Positions 1 through 8,507 of a stretch of DNA of 64,000 bases are shown here, piece by piece. The notes under the pieces are model-generated. The model was not told the DNA's origin. It saw nothing but the letters and a program-made list of their open reading frames with translations, and ran no database searches. The position numbers were made by a program, and so were the translations under genes. This DNA is from Bradyrhizobium sp. CCBAU 051011 (GTDB lineage: Bacteria; Pseudomonadota; Alphaproteobacteria; Rhizobiales; Xanthobacteraceae): positions 6,676,501-6,740,500 of the forward strand of contig NZ_CP022222.1 in the NCBI RefSeq assembly GCF_009930815.1, in the 5' to 3' direction. The stretch's first letter is position 1; each line of letters opens with the position of its first letter.

Positions 1-2
1 CG

Positions 3-611
3 GGCAGTTTCGCGATCGAATGCTCGACGGTCTCGCATCAACACGCACTCGACATGGCGCGCGAACTGCGCGGCCGCGGCCTGATCTATATTGACTGCCC
101 TGTCACCGGCCTGCCGCAAGCGGCGGCCAGTGGGAAACTGACCTTGCTCGTCGGCGCTGACGCCGCCGATCTCGATCGAGCAAAACCCTATCTCGCGCCG
201 ATCGGCGACGTGATCAAGCATTTTGGCGCCGTCGGCACCGGCACCGTCTTCAAACTGATCAACAATCTGATGGGCGCGGTGCAGATCGCAAGCCTCGCCG
301 AAGGCGTGGCGATGGCCGAGCAGGCCGGACTGGACATGACCCTCGTGGCGGAGGCGCTGGCGACCGGCGCGGTAGCGAGCCCGCAGGTGATCCGTCATTC
401 AAAACGCATGGTGGCGCGCGATTTTTCCGGTGCGTCGTTCACGGCGGCGCTTCGCCACAAGGACGCGGCCTATGCGGTGGCGCTCGCCGAAACGCTGCTG
501 CCCGGCGTGCCCGTCAGCCGCGCCGCGCTTACCGCCTATGAGAAGGCGAAGGCAAGCGCGCCCGACGATGACGAAGGCAAGATGATCGAGATCGTGTCGC
601 GGCCGAAATAG
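3..611 (+). CDS. NAD(P)-dependent oxidoreductase, 3-hydroxyisobutyrate dehydrogenase family (5' truncated)
   Basis: The frame is open from the left edge (base 3), so the start and most of the N-terminal Rossmann domain lie outside; 202 residues are visible against about 290 for the family. The visible part begins at the family segment 'IECSTVS', followed by 'YIDCPVTG' (normally 'DAPVSGG', the substrate-binding loop). Next comes 'FKLINNLM', carrying the catalytic lysine and Asn of the KxxNN motif, then the all-helical NAD_binding_11 domain. Members oxidise beta-hydroxyacids such as 3-hydroxyisobutyrate or tartronate semialdehyde in the cytosol. The substrate cannot be read from the sequence. 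The next gene starts 74 bases downstream on the same strand. Confidence 0.85.
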   Translation, partial: GSFAIECSTVSHQHALDMARELRGRGLIYIDCPVTGLPQAAASGKLTLLVGADAADLDRAKPYLAPIGDVIKHFGAVGTGTVFKLINNLMGAVQIASLAEGVAMAEQAGLDMTLVAEALATGAVASPQVIRHSKRMVARDFSGASFTAALRHKDAAYAVALAETLLPGVPVSRAALTAYEKAKASAPDDDEGKMIEIVSRPK

Positions 612-685
612 TCTCCGGAAATCGGGTGGACGGCGACGTGCATTCGGTCCTAGCTGGTTGCGCGATTTCATCAGGTTCTTGCGAA

Positions 686-1591
686 ATGTCAGCCAGCGAC
701 GGCCGGATCGATACGCGCGATTGGGCATTGCTCGTCGCCTTGTCGGTGCTCTGGGGCGGATCGTTCTTCTTCAATGGCGTGGTGCTGCGCGAGCTGCCGC
801 CGTTCACGCTGGTGCTGTTGCGCGTGCTGCTGGCTGCCATGATCCTGCTGCCGGTGCTTTGCGCGCATCGACTGCCGTTTCCGAAGGGCTGGATCGGTTG
901 GAGGCCGTTCTTTCTCGTCGCCTTGTTCAACAATGTGCTGCCGTTCTCGCTGATCGTCATCGGACAGATGTACATCCCGAGCGGGCTGGCTTCGATCCTC
1001 AACGCCACCACGCCGCTGTTCACGGTGGCGGTGATGGCACTGGCGGGCGAGGAGAAGCTCATCATCAGACGTGTGGCCGGTGTGATCGCAGGCCTTGTCG
1101 GCGTCGTGATCCTTCGCGGCAGCGGGATCGGCTTTGCCAGCGGGCAGGGGCTTGGCGTCCTGCTGTGTCTCGCGGCGGCGCTGAGCTACGGCATCTCCGC
1201 GCTGATCGCGCGGCGCGCGCTATCGGAGACGCCGCCGCTTGCCACCGCCACATTTCAATTGATGGCATCGAGCCTGATGATGATTGTCGTCGCCGGAATT
1301 TTCGAGCGTCCCTGGCAATTGCCGATGCCCGGGACCGTGACGTGGCTCGCGGTGCTCGGCCTTGCCGGCTTGTCGACGGCGCTGGCCTATATTGTTTTCT
1401 TCCAGGTGTTGCGGCGCTCCGGCGCGACCAACGTCATGCTGGTGACGCTGCTTGTGCCGGTTACGGCCATCCTGCTCGGCTCGCTCGTGCTCGGCGAGCA
1501 GATTTCGCCGCGTGAAATCGCGGGCGCGCTGGTGATCGGCAGCGCGCTGCTGTTGATCGATGGCCGGGTGTTGAAGTTTTTCGCGCGTTAG
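686..1591 (+). CDS. EamA/DMT-family inner-membrane transporter
   Basis: A 301-residue hydrophobic protein with about ten predicted membrane segments in two EamA repeats. The first repeat opens with 'ALLVALSVLWGGSFFF', typical of this family (RhaT/YdcZ-like drug/metabolite exporters). The second starts near 'GQGLGVLLCLAAALSYGISA' (about residue 155). The frame is open back to a GTG at 626, but that adds 20 unlike-family residues; the ATG at 686 ('MSASDGRIDTRDW') sits just before the first membrane segment and is preferred. Such carriers usually export amino acids or metabolites from the cytoplasm; the substrate is unknown. It follows the dehydrogenase fragment on the same strand and may be co-transcribed with it. 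Confidence 0.85.
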   Translation: MSASDGRIDTRDWALLVALSVLWGGSFFFNGVVLRELPPFTLVLLRVLLAAMILLPVLCAHRLPFPKGWIGWRPFFLVALFNNVLPFSLIVIGQMYIPSGLASILNATTPLFTVAVMALAGEEKLIIRRVAGVIAGLVGVVILRGSGIGFASGQGLGVLLCLAAALSYGISALIARRALSETPPLATATFQLMASSLMMIVVAGIFERPWQLPMPGTVTWLAVLGLAGLSTALAYIVFFQVLRRSGATNVMLVTLLVPVTAILLGSLVLGEQISPREIAGALVIGSALLLIDGRVLKFFAR

Positions 1592-1608
1592 TTCGCTCGC
1601 GAGGCTGC

Positions 1609-1636
1609 TTGACATTTGCCTATAGAGCAATACGAT
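1609..1636 (+). promoter_or_regulatory. Probable sigma70-type promoter of the XRE-cupin gene
   Basis: A perfect -35 TTGACA (1609-1614), a 16-base spacer and TACGAT (1631-1636). An inverted repeat TTGCCTATA (1616-1624) / TATAAGCAA (1643-1651), one mismatch, straddles the -10 and could be the operator of the downstream XRE regulator. Inference from sequence only. Confidence 0.5.
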
Positions 1637-1664
1637 TTTCCTTATAAGCAAACGGGAGAACCGC

Positions 1665-2348
1665 ATGGTTTCGGCGGAAGCTGGCCGGCGCGCCCGCGAG
1701 GCGGCGCGCCTTGCCGCAATTGGAGCCGTCATTCGCAGGGCCCGATCGGCGCGCGGTTTGACGCTCGATGAACTCGCCGGAATGGTCGGGCTGTCAGTGA
1801 CATTTCTCTCGCGGATCGAGCGCGGACTGATCGCCTGTTCGATCGGCAATCTCCTGGAAATTGCCGGCGTCCTTCAGTTGCCGCCGGCCGAATTGTTTGC
1901 CGACATCGAAGGCGAGGACCGGACACGCGCCTATCGCGTGGTGCGGTCAAGCGATGCCATCCCATCGAAGGACGCCGACGCAAATTATGCCTGGTGCAAG
2001 CTTGCTTCGGGCATCGGCGAGCAGCGGCTGGAAACTTTCCTTCTCGAATTGTCGGCAAAACCGCGCAAGCCGACGCTGGTCGCGCATCCCGGCGAAGAAA
2101 TGTGCTTCGTCCTTGAAGGCAGCGTTGAATTTCAAGTGGGCAATGAGACCATCGCACTGGAGCGCGGCGATTCGATTCATCTGCGCTCGGACGTGCCGCA
2201 TATGGCGTGGGCGCGCGGGTCCGGCCGTGCGCGCCTGCTCATGGTGACATCAATCGAAAACCAGTCGGCCATCGCGGTTGAGTGGTGGAGCAATATTGCG
2301 GGCGGGAAAGGCGAACGAGAGAAAACTGCAAAAGGGAGAGTAAAATGA
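1665..2348 (+). CDS. XRE-family transcriptional regulator with C-terminal cupin domain
   Basis: A 227-residue regulator. Residues about 20-75 form a Cro/CI helix-turn-helix ('IRRARSARGLTLDELAGMVG', then 'SVTFLSRIERG'). Residues about 135-205 form a cupin fold with 'EEMCFVLEGSVEFQVGNETI' and 'ERGDSIHLRSDVPHMAWA'. This architecture (SutR/PuuR type) senses a small molecule in the cupin pocket and controls adjacent metabolic or transport genes. A Shine-Dalgarno-like GGGAG precedes the ATG. Its stop overlaps the start of the next gene by four bases (ATGA at 2345), implying translational coupling with the small cupin gene, its probable partner or target. A palindromic site in its own promoter suggests autoregulation. 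Confidence 0.88.
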   Translation: MVSAEAGRRAREAARLAAIGAVIRRARSARGLTLDELAGMVGLSVTFLSRIERGLIACSIGNLLEIAGVLQLPPAELFADIEGEDRTRAYRVVRSSDAIPSKDADANYAWCKLASGIGEQRLETFLLELSAKPRKPTLVAHPGEEMCFVLEGSVEFQVGNETIALERGDSIHLRSDVPHMAWARGSGRARLLMVTSIENQSAIAVEWWSNIAGGKGEREKTAKGRVK

Positions 2349-2839
2349 GCGTCAGGAGCAAAGAGATTCCCGATACGGCGACCACAAATGCGGAGTTGAC
2401 GACCGCTCGCGAAGCGTCGCGAAAGGACCACAAGCCCTACGAGACACGCCATTTCGACGACGTCGAATGGGAGACGATCCGCTGGCCGGGCGAGACAGGC
2501 AAAATGCTTTTTCATCCGCGACCTGAACGTCCGACCGAACCGAACGCGGGAATTCTGCGGCTGGAGCCCGGCGCCTATCACCCCGAGCACTATCATGGCT
2601 TCGCGCAGGTCTGGCATATTCTGAAAGGCGAGTTTTCAATCGACGGAACGCTGCATGGTCCGGGAACGGTTCTGTTCCATCCCGACCCGCACTTTGAGGG
2701 CGAATTCCGCACCGAAACGGGTGGAGAGATATTCATCGTCCAGTATCCTGGTCCGACGACCGGTGAGCGCCCGATCTACAGCGGCCGGTTCAACATGGCG
2801 AAACGCAAAGCGGTTGCGAGCGAACGCGTCGATCTCTGA
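2345..2839 (+). CDS. Cupin-domain protein coupled to the XRE-cupin regulator
   Basis: A 164-residue single-domain cupin. The start is taken as the ATG at 2345, overlapping the upstream stop as ATGA; a longer frame back to 2282 runs inside the regulator and is unlikely. The metal-site motif is clear: 'YHPEHYHGFAQVWHILKGEF' around residues 79-98 supplies the two His of cupin motif 1, and 'GPGTVLFHPDPHFEGEF' gives motif 2. It resembles ChrR-like or anti-sigma cupins and small dioxygenase-like cupins. The first 40 residues are polar and probably unstructured. The function is not known; the overlap suggests it acts on, or signals to, the same ligand as the regulator. Confidence 0.8.
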   Translation: MSVRSKEIPDTATTNAELTTAREASRKDHKPYETRHFDDVEWETIRWPGETGKMLFHPRPERPTEPNAGILRLEPGAYHPEHYHGFAQVWHILKGEFSIDGTLHGPGTVLFHPDPHFEGEFRTETGGEIFIVQYPGPTTGERPIYSGRFNMAKRKAVASERVDL

Positions 2840-2880
2840 ACCGGCGATCACTCGATCTCGGGGAGGAAGCGAATTATCGC

Positions 2881-5094
2881 TTAAGGCTGACTGGAAGCCG
2901 ACGTCTTCTTCCAGTCGGCAAGCCAGTTTCTGAACCTTCCGCTGTCGCGCGTCCCCCCATGCCAGGCCGCGTGCACGGTGCCGTCGTCGGCGACCATGAT
3001 GACGACATCAAGGCCCTTCGAACGCCGCAGCGTATCGATCGCCTGCTGCGGCGTCTGGGCGATGGGACCTGCGACATTGAAGGACGTGTTGACGGAGAGC
3101 TCGACTCCGACATGGCGGCCGAGCGCCTTCAGATAGGCGTAGGTGAGGGGATCGTCCTCCGCGCGCACGATCTGGATACGGCCGGTGCCGTCGGCGTGGA
3201 TGACGGCCGGGATTTTTTCGCGGGCATGCGGCTTCGAATGCGCCGTCAGCACCATGTAATTATAGGCGTTGTAGTCAGCGTCCGCAGCGCCGGGCAGTAA
3301 CTCGAAATATTCCTGTGCCGCTTCCAGCGTCGCCATCGGCGCCAGCGGCCGAATGGCCTCGCGGTATTTGACACGCTCGTTCAGCCGTTCCCGCGCGTCT
3401 GGATCGCAGGGATTGGCGAGGATCGAGCGATGACCGAGCGCGCGGGGACCGGTTTCCGCCGCGCCTTGATAAAGCGCGATGACGCCGTTTCGCGCCACCA
3501 TGAACGCCATCAGGTCGGCGATCGCATCGCGGCCTTCAGGCGTCGAGATATCGCCGATCTGTTGCGCGGCGATCTCATCGGCCTTAATGGCGTCGGCAAT
3601 GTCTTCGCGCGACGGCGGCGTGCCGCAGTAGAACGCATGTGTCATCGGCGCACCGCGCCGGGCGCCCGCCAGATGCGCAAACAGCCAGGCGGCGCCAATG
3701 GTGACGCCGGGATCGCCGGGCACCGGCGGTACCCACAGATGCAGTCTCGCGTTGCGCTGCTGCACGCGCGCGAACCATGCTTCATCGAAATGTTCGAGCA
3801 ACCGCATATTGCCGACCGCGTTCAGCGCCACGCCGCCGGTCAGCACCAGCCGGTCGGCGCCTGTCGTGCGCAACAGATGAGCGACGACATGGATCATGGC
3901 GTCCTCGAACACCAATTGTGTCGCGGCGGCTTTGTCGAGACGATCTTTTGTGTCGGGGCGATGATGGATGTCCTCGACGCGCAGCACGGCATCGGGATTC
4001 CAGAGCTGATCAGGCCTGAGCGGCTCGCCGAGTATCTCGGTGAGCGCCTGCTTGTAGGGATGATCGAAGGGGTCGCAGTACCAGTTGGCCAGCGCGCGAT
4101 TGAGTTGAACCTCGCCGTTCGCACCGAAATGCAGAACATCGCGCAAGCGCGCATAATAGGGATTGCTGGCGCGGTCCATGTCGCCCCAGGCGGCAGCGCC
4201 CATGTAGCGCCCCTCGCAGGACAACCAGGTCCAACCGCCCTGCGTCGACGAGATCACGCTGTAGAACGCGCCGAGTGAATCGAACATGCTGTCATTGCAG
4301 TAAAGCCGGCGCATCGCGCCGTTCTCGACGACGTAAAGCGAGATCGAGCCCTGATCGCCGGTGCCGTCCAGGACCGCAATCCCGGTAGGCTTGTCGTCAT
4401 CGGCGAACGGCGAGGCGGCCCAGGAAAACCAGGCATGGTTGTCGTGATGTGGCAGGCAGATCAGCGGCACGCGCTCGGCAAGCCCGAGCTGGCGGGCAAG
4501 GATCTTTGGCGTCCGCGTCATCTGGTCGAGGCGTCGGCCGTCGAAGCCGGCGGCCTCGGTGGTGCGCACAAGCTTGAAACTCTGCGGCAGTTCCTCGATC
4601 ACCGAGCGCGCCAACGTGCCGGCGAGCGTCGGATAGTCCCAGCTCGTGAGCCAGGCATCGATATCGCTGATGTCGCGGCCCATCTCCCGCAGCGTCGCCA
4701 CAACGGCGTCGACCGACAGTTTTGGATACTCGGTCGTGTGCTTGTTGCCCGAGAAGCGCTCTTCCTCGTTGTTGACGATCAGCCGTGGCCCGTCCGCTTG
4801 CGTCACCTCGATCAGCGCCAGACCGGAATTATGCGTGCCGGGCGCACCGAGGCCCGCAAGATAGACGGTTTCGCCCCGCGCAAGTTTTCCGCGAACATGC
4901 GCGATCCGCGCATCGGCGAAATCAGAGCCGAGCTGGTGAAATCCGGCAGCAGCCATGGTTTTCGCCGCCAGCCAGCGCGCGATGCGGAAGCCGCCGGCCG
5001 CGAGCCTGGGATGTCGCGGTCCAATTCGTACGTTCGGTTTCAACCTGTCCAACCTTCGAAGCCTTGCACGCTCGGTAATGACGCGAAGGAGCAT
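2881..5094 (-). CDS. NodU/CmcH-family O-carbamoyltransferase
   Basis: A 737-residue cytosolic enzyme of the family that transfers carbamoyl from carbamoyl phosphate, via carbamoyl-AMP, to a hydroxyl group (NodU/NolO, TobZ, CmcH). The N-terminal Kae1-like ASKHA half carries 'NNEEERFSGNKH' and the His cluster 'HHDNHAWFSWAASPF', followed by 'VLDGTGDQGSISLYVV'. The C-terminal carbamoyltransferase domain has 'ETGPRALGHRSILANP', 'VKYREAIRPLAP' and 'SVNTSFNVAGPIA'. A basic N-terminal extension of about 75 residues precedes the usual start of the fold. The ATG at 5094 follows an in-frame TTG at 5097; neither has a strong ribosome site. No nodulation or antibiotic genes lie nearby, so the acceptor (a polysaccharide sugar or secondary metabolite) is unknown. 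Confidence 0.85.
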   Translation of the reverse strand: MLLRVITERARLRRLDRLKPNVRIGPRHPRLAAGGFRIARWLAAKTMAAAGFHQLGSDFADARIAHVRGKLARGETVYLAGLGAPGTHNSGLALIEVTQADGPRLIVNNEEERFSGNKHTTEYPKLSVDAVVATLREMGRDISDIDAWLTSWDYPTLAGTLARSVIEELPQSFKLVRTTEAAGFDGRRLDQMTRTPKILARQLGLAERVPLICLPHHDNHAWFSWAASPFADDDKPTGIAVLDGTGDQGSISLYVVENGAMRRLYCNDSMFDSLGAFYSVISSTQGGWTWLSCEGRYMGAAAWGDMDRASNPYYARLRDVLHFGANGEVQLNRALANWYCDPFDHPYKQALTEILGEPLRPDQLWNPDAVLRVEDIHHRPDTKDRLDKAAATQLVFEDAMIHVVAHLLRTTGADRLVLTGGVALNAVGNMRLLEHFDEAWFARVQQRNARLHLWVPPVPGDPGVTIGAAWLFAHLAGARRGAPMTHAFYCGTPPSREDIADAIKADEIAAQQIGDISTPEGRDAIADLMAFMVARNGVIALYQGAAETGPRALGHRSILANPCDPDARERLNERVKYREAIRPLAPMATLEAAQEYFELLPGAADADYNAYNYMVLTAHSKPHAREKIPAVIHADGTGRIQIVRAEDDPLTYAYLKALGRHVGVELSVNTSFNVAGPIAQTPQQAIDTLRRSKGLDVVIMVADDGTVHAAWHGGTRDSGRFRNWLADWKKTSASSQP

Positions 5095-5260
5095 CAATCA
5101 CAATTGCGGCCGGGCAACAATGCCGTTTCATGATGCGGAATAAGCACATGCTCGCAAGCGCGGATGCGGCTTGCGAGACGTGCCTGCAAGAAGGCTGAAA
5201 AATAAGGGAGAAAACGATGTCGGGTCGCATGCAGGACAATGTTGCCCTGGCGGGCTGGAG

Positions 5261-5287
5261 AAAAGAGGCACCACGGTGTGGTGCCTC
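5261..5287 (-). terminator. Rho-independent terminator of the SRPBCC gene
   Basis: A perfect 10-bp stem GAGGCACCAC (5265-5274) / GTGGTGCCTC (5278-5287) with a 3-base loop. It is preceded on the + strand by AAAA, which reads as a U-tract in the minus-strand transcript. It lies ten bases past the stop codon of the minus-strand gene at 5297. Confidence 0.8.
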
Positions 5288-5296
5288 GACCCAACA

Positions 5297-5746
5297 CTAT
5301 CCCGGAATATCCGGCTCCACGACCAGCGCGAGCTGGGCGAGCGACTGTTGCCAACCGAGATAGCAGGCTTCGACCGGAATCACCGTCGGCAAGTTTGTCT
5401 GTTCGATGTTGACTTCGGTCCCGACCGAAACTGCTTTCAGGGTCACCGTGACCTCGATAACCCCTGGCAAATTGGGATCGTCGAAACGATCGGTGTAGCG
5501 GATACGCTCGTTGGGCACGATCTCCAGATATTCGCCGCCGAACGAATGGCCCGTATTCGTGGTGAAATTCGTGAACGACATCCTGAATGTGCCGCCGACC
5601 TTCCCTTCAAAATGGTGGACCTTGCAGGTGAAGCCGTAGGGCGGCAGCCACTTGGCCATGGCTTCCGGATCGAGGAAGGCACGAAAAACCTTCTCCGGCT
5701 TGGTGGCGAAAACGCGGTGCAAACGAACGGTGTTGCCTTGGGACAT
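5297..5746 (-). CDS. SRPBCC-family protein (AHSA1-like, START-fold)
   Basis: A 149-residue protein of the Aha1-C-terminal-like SRPBCC superfamily. It shows the family's entry 'VRLHRVFATKPEKVFRAFLD', 'MAKWLPPYGF', the mid-fold 'GGTFRMSFTNFTTN', and the C-terminal helix 'CYLGWQQSLAQLALVVE'. Members bind hydrophobic ligands or act in stress responses; no catalytic residue can be assigned. The start at 5746 ('MSQGNTV') is chosen because GGAG lies about nine bases upstream; an in-frame start at 5782 would add 12 residues without a clear ribosome site. A strong terminator follows, so it is probably a single-gene unit. Confidence 0.8.
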   Translation of the reverse strand: MSQGNTVRLHRVFATKPEKVFRAFLDPEAMAKWLPPYGFTCKVHHFEGKVGGTFRMSFTNFTTNTGHSFGGEYLEIVPNERIRYTDRFDDPNLPGVIEVTVTLKAVSVGTEVNIEQTNLPTVIPVEACYLGWQQSLAQLALVVEPDIPG

Positions 5747-5976
5747 GACGTTATATTCTCCGGTACCGAGCGGGGTTTTCACATGATTTGGTCAGGTTAG
5801 CTCAGTCTCTGCCACAAGGACGACTGAACTCCATGTGAGCCGACATGAGGCTCAAAAAAAATTCGCTGACGCCTGCGCGGCGGTTCCGCTTAGTGACCGC
5901 AGAAAAATGGAGAGAATGGAAGGAAGTATTCCGCGGAAGATCAACAAGCCTGCGCGCCAGTTCTGACGGCGCATTT

Positions 5977-7338
5977 CTATCCCGCGCTCAGTCGCACGCC
6001 GGCGCGCAAAAACTTCTGCGGATCGACTGCATCGCCGTCGATCCGCGTTTCATAGTGCAGATGCGGGCCCGTGGAGCGGCCGGTCGAGCCGACAGCGCCG
6101 ATCACCTGGCCGATCTTGACGACGTCGCCGACCCTGACGTGAATCTCCGACAGATGGCCGTAGCGGGTCGACAGGCCGTTGCCGTGATCGACCTCCACCA
6201 TGCGGCCGTAACCGCCCATCCATCCCGACGATACGACCTTGCCGTTCGCGGTGACGCGTACGGGGTCGCCAGTGGCGGCGCGGAAATCGAGTCCGGTATG
6301 CATGGCAGGGCGGCCGAGGAAGGGATCGCTGCGCACGCCGAAGCCCGAGGTGAATTCGACCTCGCCGACAACAGGCTTGCGGTAGGGCACCAATGCCAGC
6401 GTTGCGTTAAGGCGCTGCATCTGGGCGCGGGTGAGGTTGATGCGGTAGAGCTGGCGCTCGAACGCACCGGCATCGGCCGACAGCTTCACCGGCACGAACG
6501 GGCCGCCGATCGCCGAGCGCGGCGTTGCCGCCTCGAGTTGCGCCATGTCGAGGCCGAGATCGGTGAACACGCCGCGCATGCGGCGGACGCGCGATTCCAT
6601 GCTGTCCTCGACCGCGCTCAGCGCCGCCATCTGGCGCCGCTCGACGGAATCGAGCGAGCTCTGCAGGCGGACCAGCACGTTGTCGACGCCCTGAACCTTG
6701 GCGAACTGGTTTGTCTGCGGCTTGGTGACGATCGGCGTGCGCGATTCCAGTCGCGCTTCGCGATCCGGCGGTGCGACGAAGATCACGGTATCACTGATCG
6801 GGGAGGGTTTCAGGGTGCCGGAAGCGGGCGTCTCCACGGCCGCGCCGCGGGCCGGCGGCCTGATCGAACCGGTAGCCGCAGCATCCGGCATCGCGCCGAG
6901 CGCGGTGGCTCGCGCTTCGAGCGCGGTCTGGCGGCGCATGATCTGGTCGAGCTTCTGGTCGAACTGTTCCTGATCGAGCAACTGGCGACTGGTGGTGCGG
7001 TCGACCTTGGCGCGCAGCTCCGCGATGCGGTCTTCATAGGCGTATTGCATCTCGGCCTGACGGGCGATCAACCGGGTCAGGACGTCGTCGCGAAACGCGA
7101 AATAGGTGGCCGTCGCCGCCGACCACATGCCGAGCAGGACGATCGTGCCGACCACAATCCAGAACACCACCGGTCCGAAGCGAACCTGCTTGCCGGCATG
7201 GACGATGGCATAGCCATTGCCATCGAGCGCTGCGGCCGCCCTTGCTGCCTGGGGCGCGGGCCGGCGCGGCGGCGTCCGGCCATGATCATGGGGATGGTGG
7301 TGATCGGAATAATGACCGGAACGGTACGACATCGGCAC
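5977..7338 (-). CDS. M23-family murein DD-endopeptidase, membrane anchored
   Basis: A 453-residue cell-wall hydrolase or regulator. A His/Pro-rich cytosolic start is followed by one membrane segment near residues 55-80 ('VVFWIVVGTIVLLGMWSA'), then a long coiled-coil region (about 90-290) with an Ala/Pro linker. The C-terminal LytM/M23 domain (about 340-450) has the zinc motif 'HTGLDF' (HxxxD), 'VDHGNGLSTRYGHLS' and 'GPHLHYETRIDG' (HxH), so the active site looks complete. It would act in the periplasm on peptide crosslinks, as in MepM/NlpD-type enzymes. The membrane anchor plus coiled coil resembles EnvC- or Csd3-like arrangements used in division or shape control. Confidence 0.9.
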   Translation of the reverse strand: MPMSYRSGHYSDHHHPHDHGRTPPRRPAPQAARAAAALDGNGYAIVHAGKQVRFGPVVFWIVVGTIVLLGMWSAATATYFAFRDDVLTRLIARQAEMQYAYEDRIAELRAKVDRTTSRQLLDQEQFDQKLDQIMRRQTALEARATALGAMPDAAATGSIRPPARGAAVETPASGTLKPSPISDTVIFVAPPDREARLESRTPIVTKPQTNQFAKVQGVDNVLVRLQSSLDSVERRQMAALSAVEDSMESRVRRMRGVFTDLGLDMAQLEAATPRSAIGGPFVPVKLSADAGAFERQLYRINLTRAQMQRLNATLALVPYRKPVVGEVEFTSGFGVRSDPFLGRPAMHTGLDFRAATGDPVRVTANGKVVSSGWMGGYGRMVEVDHGNGLSTRYGHLSEIHVRVGDVVKIGQVIGAVGSTGRSTGPHLHYETRIDGDAVDPQKFLRAGVRLSAG

Positions 7339-7433
7339 TCCCGCGCCGGTCGGAGAAAAGTTCCGTACGGCTCAATTTGCGGGGCCGATTTGACCCGTTC
7401 ATGGTTAATTTTTGGAAAATGGGAACTGGCCAA

Positions 7434-8210
7434 TCAGATGGCTCGGGCGGCGGCCAGCACCTCGTCGGCATGGCCGTCGACGCGGACATTGCGCCAGATT
7501 TTTGCGATCCGCCCATTGGCATCGATCAGAACCGTGGTGCGAATGATTCCCATGAAGGTCCTGCCATACATCGATTTTTCGCCCCAGGCGCCGTAGGCCT
7601 CCAGCATCTGATGTTGCTCGTCCGAGATCAGAGGAACCGAAAGCTGGTGCTTGTCGCGGAAGGACTCCTGGGCCTTCACGGTGTCGGCCGAGACGCCGAG
7701 CACCTCCGCGCCCGCATCGGCAAACGCGCTACTGAGTCGCGTGAAGTCGATTGCCTCCCGGGTGCAGCCGGGGGTGTCGGCTCGGGGGTAGAAAAACAAC
7801 ACCAGTTTCTTGCCCGCATAGTCGGCCAGCGACGCGTTGGTGCCGCCGTCCCGCGGCAGGCTGAAGGCGGGCGCCGGCGCGCCCTCGGCCAGCCCGGTTC
7901 CGGCAGCCGGTTGGGGCGCAGCCGATTGATTGGATTTTAACGATTTCGATGGGGGCTTGTGCGACGCTTTGGCCGATGCGGTCTTGCTGGTTGCAGTCTT
8001 GGCCGTCTTGCCGGTTTTGCCCGCGGGCGTCTTGGCTGCGGTTTTGGCCGCCTTCTTGGCGGCCGTAGTGGCGGTCTTGGCGGCAGGCTTCTTGGCTGGA
8101 GGAGCCGGTGCGATGCGGCGGGCGGTCTTTGCGGCGGCCGGTTTTGCGGCTGGCGGCTTGCGGGTCTTGGGGGATGGCTTGGAGGATTTCATGCGCGTTT
8201 TCTTGGACAT
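7434..8210 (-). CDS. bcp: Peroxiredoxin (Bcp/PrxQ type) with lysine/alanine-rich N-terminal tail
   Basis: A 258-residue protein. The C-terminal 150 residues are a thioredoxin-fold thiol peroxidase of the Bcp class: 'FFYPRADTPGCTREAIDFT' holds the peroxidatic Cys in PxxxTPGCT. The usual resolving Cys five residues later is absent (Glu-Ala-Ile there), so it is 1-Cys-like or uses another partner. The first ~100 residues are a low-complexity Lys/Ala/Pro tail ('PAAAKTARR', 'AAKKAAKTAAKTPAG') like histone H1 or AlgP. The start at 8210 ('MSKKTRMKSS') has AAGGA at a good distance; a longer frame reaching 8648 is not supported. It reduces H2O2 and organic peroxides. The tail suggests DNA or RNA binding (inference). 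Confidence 0.88.
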   Translation of the reverse strand: MSKKTRMKSSKPSPKTRKPPAAKPAAAKTARRIAPAPPAKKPAAKTATTAAKKAAKTAAKTPAGKTGKTAKTATSKTASAKASHKPPSKSLKSNQSAAPQPAAGTGLAEGAPAPAFSLPRDGGTNASLADYAGKKLVLFFYPRADTPGCTREAIDFTRLSSAFADAGAEVLGVSADTVKAQESFRDKHQLSVPLISDEQHQMLEAYGAWGEKSMYGRTFMGIIRTTVLIDANGRIAKIWRNVRVDGHADEVLAAARAI

Positions 8211-8507
8211 ACGCCTTCCTTTCGTCGCTTTCCGCAGATCAACCATTAGGGTATTGCGGGTCTCGCCTTTGACCGTCGGATTCGCTCCGGCTGCTGGGCA
8301 ACTTTGATGACCCCGGAGTATGGTTACAAGGAATTCGACGCTACACCCGTCCGCTCGTCGATGGGGCCGCCTAATCAGTCCTTGGGCCCGAACACGAGTA
8401 ACAGTATTAATCGAGGAATGGCAGCGATGCCGGCACAGGAGCGCTCGATACAGATCGAAGAGCGCGTCCTTGGCGGCGATCAACCTCAGCGCCGGCACCG
8501 AGAGGCA
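8211..8507. other. Divergent intergenic region between peroxiredoxin and AsmA-like gene
   Basis: About 300 bases that must hold the promoters of both divergent genes. I see no convincing palindrome or hexamer pair, and no conserved small ORF. The frame of the downstream gene stays open through most of it, so the downstream start could lie earlier (for example the ATG at 8418). Confidence 0.4.

Noticed and set aside
2881..5094. A nodulation locus around the carbamoyltransferase
   Set aside because: Neighbours are a cupin unit and an SRPBCC gene; no nodABC-like genes or nod-box-like sequence were seen.
5845..7596. A 583-codon + strand frame opposite the M23 peptidase gene
   Set aside because: It is a mirror of the GC-rich minus-strand gene, rich in Arg/His/Ala without domain resemblance; the M23 protein has complete family motifs.
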